Shown here: positions 1 through 12,100 of the stretch, piece after piece
Layout of the letters: each line of letters begins with the position of its first letter
How positions within the stretch are numbered: position 1 is the first letter of the stretch
Assembly (NCBI GenBank): GCA_029204045.2
Contig: CM055076.1
Span: 17,657,902 to 17,721,901 of the forward strand
DNA: 64,000 nucleotides
Reading direction: 5' to 3'
From: Tillandsia leiboldiana
Taxonomy: Eukaryota > Streptophyta > Magnoliopsida > Poales > Bromeliaceae
The notes under the pieces: model-generated
What the model was told of the DNA's origin: nothing
The model's input: the letters and a program-made list of their open reading frames with translations, nothing else
The model's database searches: none
Made by a program: the position numbers and the translations under genes

Positions 1-1493
1 CCGGTATCAAAGAGAGTACGAGAACGAACTGCAGAAATCGAAATAATACCTGCGACGACACGCTCTGCTGCTGTAGCATCCTCTACCGGAGCGGCATAGA
101 CTCGACCGCTCGGCGCCGGGGGAAGTCGCTCTGGCTGTCGCGAGGACGATGAAGCAAAGTCTGGCCTACCGGAGGCCGCCGAAGGTCCTGCTGACTGACG
201 AGGAATGAAGGATGCAGAAGCTGATGAAGGAGCTGGGTAACCTGCCCTGGGGCACGCCCTCGCGAAGTGACCGGTCTGCCCGCAACGGAAGCAGCGGCCC
301 TGACTCTGCGGGCACTGGGCCGGTGGGTGCGGTCCTCCACAAATGACACAACGATCAGGGCGCGGCTGCCGCGAAGTCTGCTGCTGCTGCGAAGACTGCT
401 GCTGCTGCGAAGACTGCTGCTGTCGAGGTGGTCGACGCTGCTGCTGCTGGAACTGACGAGATGCCCCAGATCTCTGCCGCCCCTGATACCCCCGTCCCTG
501 AGAGTGGAAACGGGGAGGTCTCGGGGGTCCCTGTCTACTCGACTGCCCCTCCTCAAACAGCGCCGGGCGCTTTGCCCCAGGAGTCACTACGGGGGCTGGA
601 GCCACCTCTGCCATCACGACCTCACCACTCTCCACATACAGTGCCTGCTCCATCGAGGCCTCCAAAGTCTGTAATCTGCGGGAGCGGACCAACTGATAAA
701 TGTCCCGACGCAACCCTCTCTCGAACATGTAGATCCGGTGGGTCTCATCTCTGGCCACGTGGGGCATACAAGCTAACAGTCGATTGAAATCGGCTATGTA
801 CACGTGTACGGGCCTATCTCCCTGGCGGAGATTCCTCAGCTGCTCCTCCAAACTCTGTCGAACACTCTCGGGAAAGAAGGCCCCAAGAAGCATACCGCGA
901 AACTCTGCCCATGAGATAAACTGGGTCCCAGGCGGACCTGCGGGTCGCACACGCCGCCACCATGCCTCGGCGTTGCTCTCCAGAAAATGAGTAGCCAACA
1001 GAACTCGAAACCTCTCATCAATAAAAAGGCTCTCGAAATGGCGCTCCATGGCCGTAACCCAAGACTCAGCCGCCCACGGCTCAGCACTCATACCCGAAAA
1101 GCGGGGTGGATCAAACTTGCGAAACCTCAACAAAAGACCCACCAAAACCTGCTGCTCTACCAAAGTCAAAGATCCCGTCGTCCCAGACGGTGGCCTACTG
1201 GAAACTGGCTCAGCCGGAACTGCTGGTGCAGGCTGCACAACCGAGGGTGCCACAACAGGGGAAGAAGGCACCGGTGAACTCTCAGGGGGTGCTACCGCCG
1301 GCTGCGCTCTCTGCTCCAACAAGAGCGTCAACCGACTCACAGCCTCCTCCTGGCGTCGAGACGCCTCAGCCAACTGTGCCATCTGGGCACGGAGCTCCAA
1401 AACCTCGCTCTGCTGTCCCTGCCCCGAGTCCTCCTGCTCGGGCTCAGAGGACGAAGGCTGCGAACGCGTCACCATCGAGCGTTGAGGAGGCAT
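1..1493 (-). CDS. gag: Ty3/gypsy Gag with start of protease (partial)
   Basis: I read the minus strand from the ATG at 1493 to the window edge and found no stop in about 497 codons. The frame opens with MPPQRSMVTRSQPSSSEPE, then a hydrophilic region. A capsid-like part follows (motif FRKFDPPRFSGM near 1130, then AEAWWRRVRP). Next comes a Gln/Arg-rich basic stretch encoded by CTG/CTC triplets (360-470). Two CCHC zinc knuckles follow: CVICGGPHPPAQC (CX2CX3HX4C) and CFRCGQTGHFARAC (CX2CX4HX4C) near 250-350. The frame leaves the window inside LFDTG, the retropepsin active-site Asp-Thr-Gly, so Gag and protease are fused. Gag packages element RNA, and the protease matures the polyprotein. PBS and LTR lie just upstream at 1771-4836. 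Uninterrupted coding suggests a young element. A gypsy assignment is firm; the Tekay/Del clade is only a guess from the long LTR. Confidence 0.9.
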   Translation of the reverse strand, partial: MPPQRSMVTRSQPSSSEPEQEDSGQGQQSEVLELRAQMAQLAEASRRQEEAVSRLTLLLEQRAQPAVAPPESSPVPSSPVVAPSVVQPAPAVPAEPVSSRPPSGTTGSLTLVEQQVLVGLLLRFRKFDPPRFSGMSAEPWAAESWVTAMERHFESLFIDERFRVLLATHFLESNAEAWWRRVRPAGPPGTQFISWAEFRGMLLGAFFPESVRQSLEEQLRNLRQGDRPVHVYIADFNRLLACMPHVARDETHRIYMFERGLRRDIYQLVRSRRLQTLEASMEQALYVESGEVVMAEVAPAPVVTPGAKRPALFEEGQSSRQGPPRPPRFHSQGRGYQGRQRSGASRQFQQQQRRPPRQQQSSQQQQSSQQQQTSRQPRPDRCVICGGPHPPAQCPQSQGRCFRCGQTGHFARACPRAGYPAPSSASASFIPRQSAGPSAASGRPDFASSSSRQPERLPPAPSGRVYAAPVEDATAAERVVAGIISISAVRSRTLFDT

Positions 1494-1770
1494 CCCCACC
1501 TGAGGGACAAGGCAAACAGTCAGAACCCAAATCATCTCTCGACCCAATCTAGCGAAAGTCAGAAGGCATGTCCCCCTTCCCGAAGTACTATGTTGTCTGC
1601 AGCCAACATAGTTGCCACCGAAGGAAGACATGTCAATCGCTCACCCCGAACCGCTCGGGAGAGTTAGAAATCCAATCAGGACTCTCGCTAAAATCACGGC
1701 TCTGACACGAGTCATCCTAGGGTCCAACCACAAGCCTAGGGTTCCTAAGTCCTCCAAGACCTACGTCCTA

Positions 1771-1783
1771 GGCTCTGATACCA
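1771..1783 (-). other. Primer binding site, tRNA-iMet type
   Basis: On the minus strand this reads TGGTATCAGAGCC, the complement of the 3' end of plant initiator tRNA-Met, the usual reverse-transcription primer. It sits 8 nt inside the LTR end at 1792. The 277 bases between it and the gag ATG are a non-coding leader in which I see nothing else. Confidence 0.9.
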
Positions 1784-2220
1784 CTCTAATCTGTCACGCC
1801 CCGGGGGGATACTGCGCCCCGGCTCGCCAACAGATCCGCCGCCCATACGGGAAGCCCCGTATAGGCGTAGCGACTAACCTGCAAAGAAACATCTACACTA
1901 GCAGATATCAGAGCTGAAAGAGAAAAACTGGAATAAAAAGATAAAATAAAACTACAACTCACAAATATACAGACCAACCTCACCAGAACACAAGAGTCTC
2001 TCAGAAAAGCAGGAAAGAAAGGTACAACTCAAAACCTCACTACAAAAGTCACTCGACATAACACACACCAAAATAGTACTGGGGTACATCTACTCACACA
2101 CTGAAGATGACAGGAGGGGATCTATCTCGCGACTCCCTTACCTCGGTCTGAAGGAGCTGGATCAGCAACAGGAGCTGCAGGAACCGGAGCAGAAGTCCCT
2201 GGGGAGAAGACACCACGACG

Positions 2221-2293
2221 GGTGTGAGAACTACATCCCACAGTAGTTCTCAGTGGGTGCCGCCAACAAGCCCGACGGTCTGCCCACTAAGTC
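2221..2293 (-). other. Conserved two-stem hairpin block, copy 1
   Basis: The first stem is TGAGAACTAC with GTAGTTCTCA (10 bp). The second is AGTGGG with CCCACT, enclosing about 26 nt. The same arrangement, with base changes that keep pairing, recurs in four other LTRs in this window. Confidence 0.6.
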
Positions 2294-3710
2294 TACCAGA
2301 GGCAATAAAGTAACATATGCAGTGCTGTAAGGAAAGCTGGGAAAAGTAACTCTACAGCTACTATGCCTCTATCTAGATGCTCAACAGTGGAACAGAAAGA
2401 ACATGATGCCCCAACTAACTCTCCTCCCTGATCACCCAATCCCAACTGACTGCCTCATCGGGTCCAGTCAAACCTGCGCCAACCTACTGCCGTTACGTCC
2501 CGGAGGAGCGGTCTTACGTAGGGCGTCCATGGCTGCCAACAAAAGCACAGCCAGAGGGACAAATGCAACAACAAGTCGCGAAAGAACATCTCAAACTCAC
2601 GCCGGTACAACAACCCGGTCTCGCCTACTCCGGAGTAGCACTCGAGGGGAGCGACCCGCTCGAGTCAAAGTAACCCATAACAAGTATCTCTGTAAAGTAT
2701 CTCTGTAAAGCTCAAATGTGGCTCATGCAGGCTATGATCCAAATCCTCGATCAACAAGATCGGCTAACAAACAAATCACTAACTCACTCACTAGCTGGAA
2801 TCTACACAGCTGAGACTCACTGTCACTCTGACAGTTTCCAAGAACCCAGATCTACCATCACTATCACTCTCCCAAAGAAATCAGATCTACAGACTGCTAT
2901 CAACTCCACTCGGTCCCCAGACACGAGTGCAAATGCATCCCACAACCACCCGACCTCTCGGCCCACAGCTCGGGCGAGGAAAAGCTAAGTCCATAGTGAA
3001 ATGAAGTATCGTGATGTGGAATGTCTAGAGCAGTAAAAACCTAGCCCAAGTTGGAGTTTTCTACAGACTGGCTGAACATGATACATATGACAGGGGTGCT
3101 AGGTCAAGTTCCAAGATTTCACTACTTAACATAAAGTAGGAATCAAAAGATTCATCAACTGATATACAAGATACAACATACAGTTTTTACACATGCTAAT
3201 ACTCCAATTTCTAACATGCATGATACTACACACATAGAATTAGTACACAGTGCAGAGTTCTTGGAAGCAAGGTCACCCACCTGAAAGTGCTAACTGCCCG
3301 GAATCGTACAGCTGAGAAAGCCCAAAACAGTCAAATCACAGATCCCACCAAGCCAACAACACGGTAGAAGTGCTCACAACCTCCTGGGTACAAACATACA
3401 CCAAAATTACACTTTAATCCACACAAATTCCACATTCCCAAAATCTGTGGTGAACAGTCCCATTAACACGAAATTTTCACCTGAAAAACTTCCTCCAAAA
3501 ATTCCAATAAAAATATGACGGCGATCCTCGCGAAGAGTAGATGTCGATAGAGTCCTGAAACGTCGAATTCCGATGTCCGGATGAGGAGATAAAAATCCGA
3601 CAAGTAGGTGCTGTCCAATTCAATCAATAGTCGTAAAGGGGGTTAAAAATGTACCCGGAACCCCTAGAAAAGCTCAGTTCCAGAAAAAGTGTCCAACACG
3701 GAAATTGTAG

Positions 3711-3722
3711 ATTTACCTCTTA
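3711..3722 (-). other. Candidate splice donor in LTR leader
   Basis: Minus strand reads AAGAGGTAAAT about 270 nt downstream of the TATA box. The equivalent position is donor-like in the other gypsy LTRs (near 5550, 12200, 29190, 30015 and 44750), so it may begin a leader intron. No transcript evidence is available here. Confidence 0.4.
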
Positions 3723-3980
3723 CGAAACCGTCACCGCAGAAATCGTCCAAAAATAACGTCGGGGTAGCCCGGTAGACCTCCCAGACTAAACTGCGACGAA
3801 AATGGGCCTCCAACAGTAGATCGTCGCTCCGCACCCCGATGCAGAAGTCGCCGTCGTCGCGGCCTCCAAAAATTCTGAACTTTCGCCAAAAGATGCACAA
3901 GAGGGAGAGAAAGAAAATTGGTGAAGGGCTCAAGGGCTAAAGCTCTCGGGAAAAGCCTCAAAAACGAGCCCCAAGGGGCC

Positions 3981-3990
3981 TATTTATAGG
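3981..3990 (-). promoter_or_regulatory. TATA box in gypsy LTR
   Basis: Minus strand reads CCTATAAATA directly downstream of the GC-rich part of the LTR. An exon-like CT-rich stretch of about 250 nt follows, then the donor-like GAGGTAAATC. The position fits the start of the U3/R boundary. Confidence 0.6.
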
Positions 3991-5273
3991 CCTCACCCGA
4001 AATCAGCCCAAAAAGACAAGTCAATGGGCTTTCGGGCCCAACTTTCGGGCGCCCGGTACTTTCGGGCGGCTACAGTGTTGGGCCGGCCCAACACTGTTCA
4101 CGCCCGAATCCACCAGGTGCCGCCACGTGGCCCTCCGAACAGCAAACAGCTGTTCGGGCCACCCCCAGGCTGCCACGTGGCCCGCCCCTGCACAGTAAGG
4201 CGGTAGGCGCCCGCCAACCAGCGGGCGACGCGTGTCCACCCGGTTGACCCGCTGGCCGGTCGGCGGCCGCGCCGGGCGCGCGGCATGGCCCCGTCGTGCG
4301 CACGCGCCCCGAGGTACCAGCCCCGGCCCCGTGCACCGCGCACGGTGCACCCGCGAATCAGAGGGTGACACGCGTCCCCTACACCCGGTCCACGCATTCC
4401 ACTTCGGAATTCCGTGGACCGCGCCGCGTGCACCGACCAACCGGAGGCTGCCACGTGCCCCCGCCTTGGTCAATGCACCGCCGCGCTCACCCGGTAGACC
4501 GCGCGCCTTGCGCCCGCCAATCAGGCGGTGCCACGTGTCCATGCGCCGGGTCTGTGCACCCCGCCGCGCAGCTCTGTGGACCGCGCATCCAGAACCGGCC
4601 AATGACAGGCCGCCATGTGGCATCCCGGCGGTCTACGGCCCCTCCCATGCACCATTTTCCACTAAAAACTTCCGGGAGTCCGTTTTTGGGCATCCGGACT
4701 CAGAAACAAACAAGCAAATAGCCGTTTTCAAGCGTTTTTCCGTACTGAATCCATTTCCGACCTCTGTTGGGCCTAATTCTTTTCCGAAATTTCGGCAAAC
4801 TCAGCCGAAGGCCTACACAGCTAATAATAACACACAGGGTCCATCTGTGGCATCCCATTGATGCACCATGGGCCAGATACAACAACACTAGGTGCTCTAA
4901 CAGTGGATTCATCGGAAGAACGCTGCATGGGAATTAGGGCCACTACATGCCATGTGTCGGCATCCCATTGGGCCGATGCAGGAGGCGCGGTCAACGGAGC
5001 GCGCCAGTGGGACGCGTGGCGGGCCGCGATTGGCCCGCCGCCGCGCGCACGTGGGCGCCGCAGCGCGGTCCCCGCATGGGGACACGCGGCGCGCGCCCAT
5101 TGGCGGCGCCGCGGCCACCCGGATCAAGCCACGTGGCTTGATTCGGGCGGCCCAACCCGGGCGACGTGGCGGCCCGGATGGCCGCCACGTGTCCCCTTGG
5201 GTTGGGTTGCGCTGGGCCTCCCCTGTAGAGAGTGAGAGGGAGAGAGGGAGGTTTTTTTTTTGTGCTTCTTCTT

Positions 5274-5304
<31 letters not shown>

Positions 5305-7705
5305 TTCCTTCTTCCTTCTTTGGAGTTATTTTCTTGGAGGAATTCAGGCAAAGCTACACCTACACCTTGTCTTCATCTTCATCAACATGGATGGCCATTA
5401 GAGCTCTCGTGATGATCTTTTTCCCTATGTTGGAGCACAAACATCATTGCTGGATTTTCGAAGCCTCACCCTCACAGTTTAGTGCAAAAATTTCCCAGGC
5501 TTCATCTCTTGGAATTTCGAGCTGAAATTTGGAGGGGATCTCCACGAGAGGTAAATCTACAATTGTGATATTCAATGTTTTTCGTGGATCATGAGATTTC
5601 ATGGAGTATTTCTGGTTTTTCTGCAACCTTCACGCACAGATTTTATTTCTGGACATTTTGGAATAATGTTGGGTTTTCTCTTTCATACGAGCTCGGATTT
5701 GGGAGTTCTTTAGCTCGATCTCTATCTACTCTCGATGAGGAATCCATTGCCACCTTTTTCACTGTATTCGAAGCTCGTTTGGACAGGTAAATTGCATAAT
5801 CTTCCCAACCCTGTAGTGCAGATTTTTACTGTGCAGAGTTTTGTAGCTTTTGCATGTTTGTATGGTGATAGCTATGGGATTGGCATGAATTTTAGGGATT
5901 TCTTTGTATGGTTGTGTTAACAGGGTTAAGAGGAACATTTTTCATGTTGATACCTAAGAGGAATTCCTTCTAGATTAATGCCTAAAAATTAATGAAGTTC
6001 ATGCTGAAATTAGAGGATATTACCGCAGTGTTTTCTTTGTATCTGGGCCTATAGGTGTCGGAATGAGGTGTATAAATACTCGATTTGGATCTACGTGTCA
6101 CGAGGATCGCAACCATGATTTTTCTGGATTTTTCGGAGAACTGCATGCAGGTGAAAAATCCCTTCCTTCTGTGCTGGTTGTAAAAACAGTAAGTGTTGTT
6201 TGGTGTTCGATTGTAGAGTGTTTGACTGTCGGCCGTGATGTTGGTTGGTGCAGAGGCTTGTGCGACCGTGTACCGAGGGTGCGATTTCGGCGGTTTTTGG
6301 ATAGCGAGCGGCTACGCACTTCATCGACTTCAGCTTTGCCTGAGGAAAGCAATTCAGGTGGGTTGCTTCGTCTCCAGAACCGGTGGACGGTTCTCTAATT
6401 CTATATGTTAGAATGCATGCATGTTTAGGGTACATTGTATGTTATTGAGAGGTAAGCTTAGTAATGATGATTGTATAAGGGAATTGCAAGATTTATATTC
6501 ATGTTAGATATTATTGAGAACTTGCAAGATTTGGATATTCATGATGATGAATAGCAAAAGCTTACCTAAGAGAATTTACCCTATGTGATTGTTAGCATGC
6601 ATGATTAAAGGTATAATCTCTAGCATCGAGATGTAAGCTTGACGAATGGCCCAGATCATGTAGATTGACATACTATAGTAGTGATCTTTTAGCAAGCCAT
6701 GTTGCACATAGTCTTTTATGAGATATGATTACTCGATGGGGTAGGATGCTATATCTATGTGCGGGTATCATTCTGATGATTTATGATGGACCATGGATTA
6801 TGGACGGGTGTAGCGGATTAGTGGATTTGGCATGTGGTGCTACTATCTCTTTTACTCCCTTTTATGTTACTTGAGGACATTTGCATGCTTGTATGGACAT
6901 CTAGATAGGCCATCTTTTACTTCTACACTATCATGTTGGAACTTGACTTAGGAGAAACCATGTTTGCTTCTTTTCTCCTTTTCATTAGTCAGGTGATTCT
7001 TGTTGCTCGGGTTCGAGCAGGGGTTTGGGATAGTGTAGTCGAGACTTCGAGTCTGGGGCAGGTTGGTTTGGATTGTGGGTTGTGGGTGTTGCGGCGACCG
7101 CGGATATTGGGCAGTTGACCGGATGTTGGTTATGGTGCCAGATTGTGGATGTTAGGGGATTCGGCGACCGCGGATATTAGGCAGTTGGCTGGGTGTTGGT
7201 TGTTGTACCAGGTTGTGGATTGGGGAATGTGAGATTTTGGGCGGTTGGCCGGGTGTCGGTTGTGGTACCAGTTTGTGGATGGCAGGGTATTGCGGCGACC
7301 GCGGACATTGGGCGGTTGACCGGAGGTTACTTGTGTATCAGATTGGGTATCAGTTTCCTTTAGTGGATGGAGTTTCCCACTTATTGAGTACTATCGCATC
7401 TGATTGGAGATCGGGGTTTTCTTTAGTGGATGGGTTTTCCACTTTGATCAGAGTCGTGATTCAGTCATGCTATTTTTATGATACTTGTTACTGAGATACT
7501 TTACTCGTGTGGGTCGCTCCCCTCGAGGGCCACTCCGGAGTGTGCTACAGGCAGGCTTTGAGTCCTTGAGACTCCTTCTTTACATCGGTGTTATGCGTAG
7601 GCTGGCATACCCGATGTGGCAGGCAGAGCAGGCAGTACCGGTGTTTACTGGTGGTTGGATTGGCTTTATTCGGGCAGGTACTTTTATTGTTGCACTCATG
7701 CCTCG

Positions 7706-7738
7706 GAGGGGGGTGGGGTGGGGGGGGGGGGGGTGGTC
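7706..7738 (+). repeat. Guanine run, G-quadruplex-prone
   Basis: Several runs of four or more G occur within about 30 bases, including a run of 14. The inverted copy near 10155-10178 has an interrupted C-rich equivalent. Confidence 0.7.
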
Positions 7739-8162
7739 GGTTGAGTGGAGTTTAGTAGCTGTGTTTAGACTAGTGCTAGTGTTGTTGGGAACCGTTTGGA
7801 GTTGACGGTGGTCCCGGGGTCGTTGTGAGTTTTTCGACCGTTGTGCGAGATGTTGAGGATCTTGAGTCCTTCCATTCTGAGAGAGAGAGCGTGGATTTCA
7901 ATTATAGCCTGCAAGTGCCACTATTCGATAGCGAGTTAGTCCGATTGGACACCCTATGTTGATACACTAGGGAGGCGCAGGCTTGACTGGACCAGATGTG
8001 GCAGTCAGCTCGATTGGGTCGATTGAGCACCTCGTGTGCGAGTGGTTGCATTTCTTCCGTCGGTTTTCCCCATTTGAGCATCTAGATAGAGGCATGGTAG
8101 CTGTTGAGTGTCTCCAGCTTTCTTGTTCAGTCTTTTCTTCATTGTTATCTTATGCCTCTAGT

Positions 8163-8236
8163 AGACTTAGTGGGCAGATCGTCGGGCCTGGTGGCGGTAC
8201 CCACTGAGAACTCCCTGTTGGTGTAGTTCTCACACC
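8163..8236 (+). other. Conserved two-stem hairpin block, copy 2
   Basis: AGTGGG (8169-8174) pairs with CCCACT (8200-8205). TGAGAACT (8205-8212) pairs with AGTTCTCA (8225-8232). It is followed by CACCC and then a long pyrimidine tract ending in CAG. Confidence 0.6.
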
Positions 8237-8749
8237 CGTTGGGGGTTTTCCCCCTCATTTTTCCTTTCCTCCCTTTGTTTTGCAGAGTCTTGCGGGTGAT
8301 GCTGATTCTGCAATTGTTGTTCGAGACGAGGGAGTCGCGAGCTAGATCCCTACCAGTCTTTGGAGAGTAGCTGTACTCCTTCATTGGACAGTCAGTAGAT
8401 TATTTTATTTTCCACTGTTGAGAGATCATTGTATTGTGAGGATCTGACTTGTACTGAGAGCCTGTACACTGATGTATTATTTTTAGTTTACCTCCCTCTT
8501 TGAGCTTATGGTTTTGTATTCAGAGGATATTGTATGAGGATTATTTTGGGAGATGGATATTGTATCATTATTTCCAGTTGTACAGATGATTGGATTTTAG
8601 TTTTACAGCAGATTTATTTTATAGCTCTGATATCTGTTTAGCTGTAGTCCCTTTTCTTGCAGGTTGGACGCTTCGCCTATGCGGGGTTTTGTATAGGCGG
8701 CGGATTTGTTGGCGAGCCCGCGTCGCAGTTTCGACCCCGGGGCGTGACA

Positions 8750-9110
8750 ATCCAGATAAGATGACGATCGGGTGTCTACCTCAAATTTCTTAAAGATCAG
8801 CATAAAAATCATTAGGAAAGGAAGCCTCTCAGTCGAATGTGCATTTCAACATATATTGCCATCCTCGACCAAATGAGAAAAGGAATGCTCAAGTTCAAAC
8901 CCCGAGCCGCCGTGGGATGTCCAAGAAGATACAAAAATAACATCCTATCCCATCGTAAGACCTTAGTTTGCATATTCGGCAAAATATTATAGCAAACAAT
9001 GAAGTTCATAAATCGGTATTCATCTTTAAGTTTTTTGGAAAATACCGAATTTTCTGCCGATCTTGTATCTGGCGAACAAATGCGATCCACTACAGTCCTC
9101 CAAGTCTGAT
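8750..9110 (-). pseudogene. Middle part of SIRE-like extra ORF, between two LTRs
   Basis: The minus strand encodes motifs FIVCYNILPNMQTKVLR and MLFLYLLGHP. They are shared almost residue for residue with the better preserved plus-strand copy at 37700-38100. The family resembles the 'putative plant transposon protein' domain (Transposase_32, PF20167), by my recognition of the pattern. The fragment continues upstream at 13126-13846, separated only by the LTR at 9111-13125 and its TSD. Downstream it is cut by the LTR ending at 8749, so its C-terminal part lies outside the window or is lost. It also forms the loop of the inverted LTR pair. Confidence 0.75.
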
Positions 9111-12100
9111 TGTCACGCCCCGGGGTCGAAACTGCGACCCGGGCTCGCCAACAGATCCGCCGCCTATACAAAACCCCGCATAGGCGAAGCGTCCATCCTG
9201 CAAGAAAAGGGACTACAACTAAACAAATATCAGAGCTATAAAATAAAACTGCTGTAAAACTGAAAACCAACCATCTGTATGACTGGAAATAATGATACAA
9301 TATCCATCTCCCCATAAGTGATAATCATACAAAATTCTCAAATACAATAACTCCGAACTCAACAGGGAGGTAACCTAAAATAATACATCAGTGTACAGGC
9401 TCTCAGTACAAGTCAGATCCTCACAATACAATGATCTCTCAAAAGTGGAAATAAAATAACTAATCTACTGACTGTACTATGGATCTCTAATGAAGGGGTA
9501 CAGCTACTCTCCAAAGACTGGTAGGGATCTAGCTCGCGACTCCCTCGCCTCGAACAACAACCGCAGAATGAGCATCACCCACAAGACTCTGCAAAACAAA
9601 GGGAGAAAAGAAAAAAGGAGGGGGAAAACCCCCAACGGGTGTGAGAACTACACCAACAGGGAGTTCTCAGTGGGTACCGCCACCAGGCCCGACGATCTGC
9701 CCACTAAGTCTACTAGAGGCATAAGATAACCATGCAGTAAAAACTGAACAAGAATGCTGGAGATAGTCTACAGCTACCATGCCTCTATCTAAATGCTCAA
9801 ATGGGGAAAACCAATGAAAGATATGCAACCACTCGCACATGAAGTGCACAATCGACCCAATCGAGCTGACTGCCACATCTGGTCCAGTCAAGCCTGCGCC
9901 CACCTACAACCACCTCCCACTGCCGGGCAGGAATTACGTAGGGTGTCCATACGGACTAACTCGCTATTGAATAGTGGCACAAGCAGGCTATAGTCGAAAT
10001 CCACGCTCTCTCTCAGAACGGATAGACTCAAGATCCTCAACATCTCGCACAACGGTCGAAATACTCACAACGACCCCGGGACCACCGTCAACCCCAAACG
10101 GTTCCCACAACACTAGTACCGGTCTCAACACAGCTACTAGACTCCACTCAGCCCCCCCCTCCCCCAGGCACAAGTGCAACAATAAAGTATCTGCCTGTGA
10201 TAAACCCAATCAATGGACCAGTAAGAACTGGTACTGCCTGCTGTGCCTGCCGTATCGGGTATGCTAGCCAACGCATAGCACCGATGAGAAGAAGGAGTCT
10301 CAAGGACTCAAAGCCTGCCTGTCGCACACTCCGGCGTGGCACTCGAGGTGAGCGACCCAAACGAGTAAAGTATCTCAGTAACAAGCATCATAAGTATCAT
10401 AAAACAGCATGACTGGATCACGGCTCTGATCAAAGTGGGAAAACCCATCCACTAAAGAAAACCCCAGTCCTCAATCAGATGCAATAGTACTCAATAAGTG
10501 GGAAACTCCGTCCACTAGAGAAATCTGATACCCAATCTGATGCATAAGTAAATATCCGTTCAACCGCCCAGTATTCGCGGTTGCCGTAATGCCCCACAAT
10601 CCATAAACCCATAACCGACCTCCGGTCAACCGCCCAATATCCGCGGTTGCCACACTATCCTGCCATCTACAATCAAGTACAACCGACACTCGGCCAATCG
10701 CCCAATATTCGCGGTCGCCGCAATACCCACAATCCACAATCAAACCCAACCTGTCCCAGACTCGAAGTCTCGACTACACTATCCCAAACCCCTGCTCGAA
10801 CCCGAGCAACATGAACCACATGACTGACTAAAAAGGAGAAAAGAAGCAAAGATGGTTTCTCCTAAGTCAAGTCCCAACATGATAGTGTAGCAGTAAAAGA
10901 TGGCCTATCTAGATGTCCATACAAGCATGCATTTGTCCTCAAGAAGGGAAAAAGGGGAGTAAATCACGTAATAGCTCCACAAGGTATAATCACATGCCAA
11001 AATCACTAATGAACTACACCTGTCCATAATACATGATTCATAAGAAATCATCTCAGGTGATATCCGCACATAGATACATAATCCTGCCCCGTCGCATAAT
11101 CAAATCTCATAACAGCTATGTGCTAACATGGCATGCTAATAATCAAAAGGGCAATGTTCCCTAAGGTAAGCTTTCCTTAATCATCATCATGGATATAGAT
11201 CTTGCCAGTTCCCATAAGTCATAACATGAATAATTAACTGGCAATTCCTTATACAATTATCATTCCTAAGCTTACCCCTCAACCACATATATTGTACCAT
11301 AAACATGCATGCATTCTAACATATAGAATTAAAGAACCGTCCACCGGTTCTGGAGACGAAGCAACCCACCTGAATCGCTTTCCGCAGGCAAAGCCGAAGT
11401 TGGTGAAGTGCGCAGTCACTCGCTAACAACATCCGCCGAAACCGCACCCTCGGCACATCGTCGCTCGCGCTTCAGCCACGACCAACATCTCAGCCACACC
11501 ACCGCCAAGTCCACTAACAAACGGCCCACAAACAACACCACGGTCAACACCGAAAAACAACACTTGCTGTTTTACAAACCAGCACAGAAAAGGGAGTTTT
11601 TCACCTGTGTGTAATCCTCCGAAAAATCAAAAAAAATCATGGTTGCGATCTTTGCGACGAGTAGATGAAAAACGAGTATTTACACTCTTCATTCCGATAC
11701 CTGTAGGCCAAGATACACCCAAAACAACGCGGCAACTACCAAAATTTCAGCATGAACTTCATGAATTTTTAGGGATCAATCTAGCAGAAATTACGCTTAG
11801 ATATCAACATGAAAAATGCTCATCTTAACCCTGTTAATCCATCCATACAAAGAAATCCCCAAAAATTATGCTAAACCCAAAGTTAACACCATACAAACAT
11901 GCAATTGCTACAAAACTCTGCTCTGTAAAAACCAGCACTACAGGGCTGGAAAGATGATGAGTTTTACCTATCCAAACGAGCTCCAAATACAGTGAGAAAG
12001 ATGGCAATGGATTCCTTGTCGAGAGTAGGTAGGGATCGAGCTAAAGAACTCCCAATTCCGAGCTCGTATGAAAGAGAAAACCCAAAATTACTCCAAGGTG

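Larger units (their letters stand above)
1792..4836 (-). mobile_element. 5' LTR of the gag-bearing gypsy element
   Basis: In element sense the LTR ends GGGGCGTGACA at 1792, next to the PBS. The opposite end is placed near 4836, where CACACA reads TGTGTG in element sense; this end is uncertain by about 50 bp. It aligns in patches with the LTRs at 4837-8749, 9111-13125 and 14803-17602: the terminal block with CTCGCCAACAGATCCGCCG, the stem-loop block at 2221-2293, the 'CACCCACCTGAA' site near 3285, a splice-donor-like site near 3715, and a GC-rich upstream block at 4030-4640 with repeated CCACGTGG. The partner LTR is outside the window, so no TSD can be checked (candidate GGGTC after 4836). Confidence 0.75.
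4837..8749 (+). mobile_element. Gypsy LTR, plus strand, 5'-truncated
   Basis: It ends GGGGCGTGACA at 8749. From about 4960 onward it aligns at high similarity with the reverse complement of the LTR at 9111-13125, so the two form an inverted pair. About 300 bp of the LTR start seen in that copy is missing, where the gag-bearing element abuts it. The order is GC-rich block (4960-5220), (CTT)n at about 5263-5303, donor-like GAGGTAAATC near 5550, a ~65-bp minisatellite (7070-7330), a G-run (7706-7738), the hairpin block (8163-8236), a pyrimidine tract ending TTTTGCAG near 8285, and the terminal block. There is no coding sequence, so it is probably a solo LTR. It lies in the SIRE extra ORF; a candidate right TSD ATCCA (8750-8754) cannot be matched. 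Confidence 0.8.

Noticed and set aside
4021..5235. Several 60-200 codon frames on both strands
   Set aside because: GC-rich promoter block of gypsy LTRs; no codon pattern or motif, and homologous LTRs do not keep the frames.
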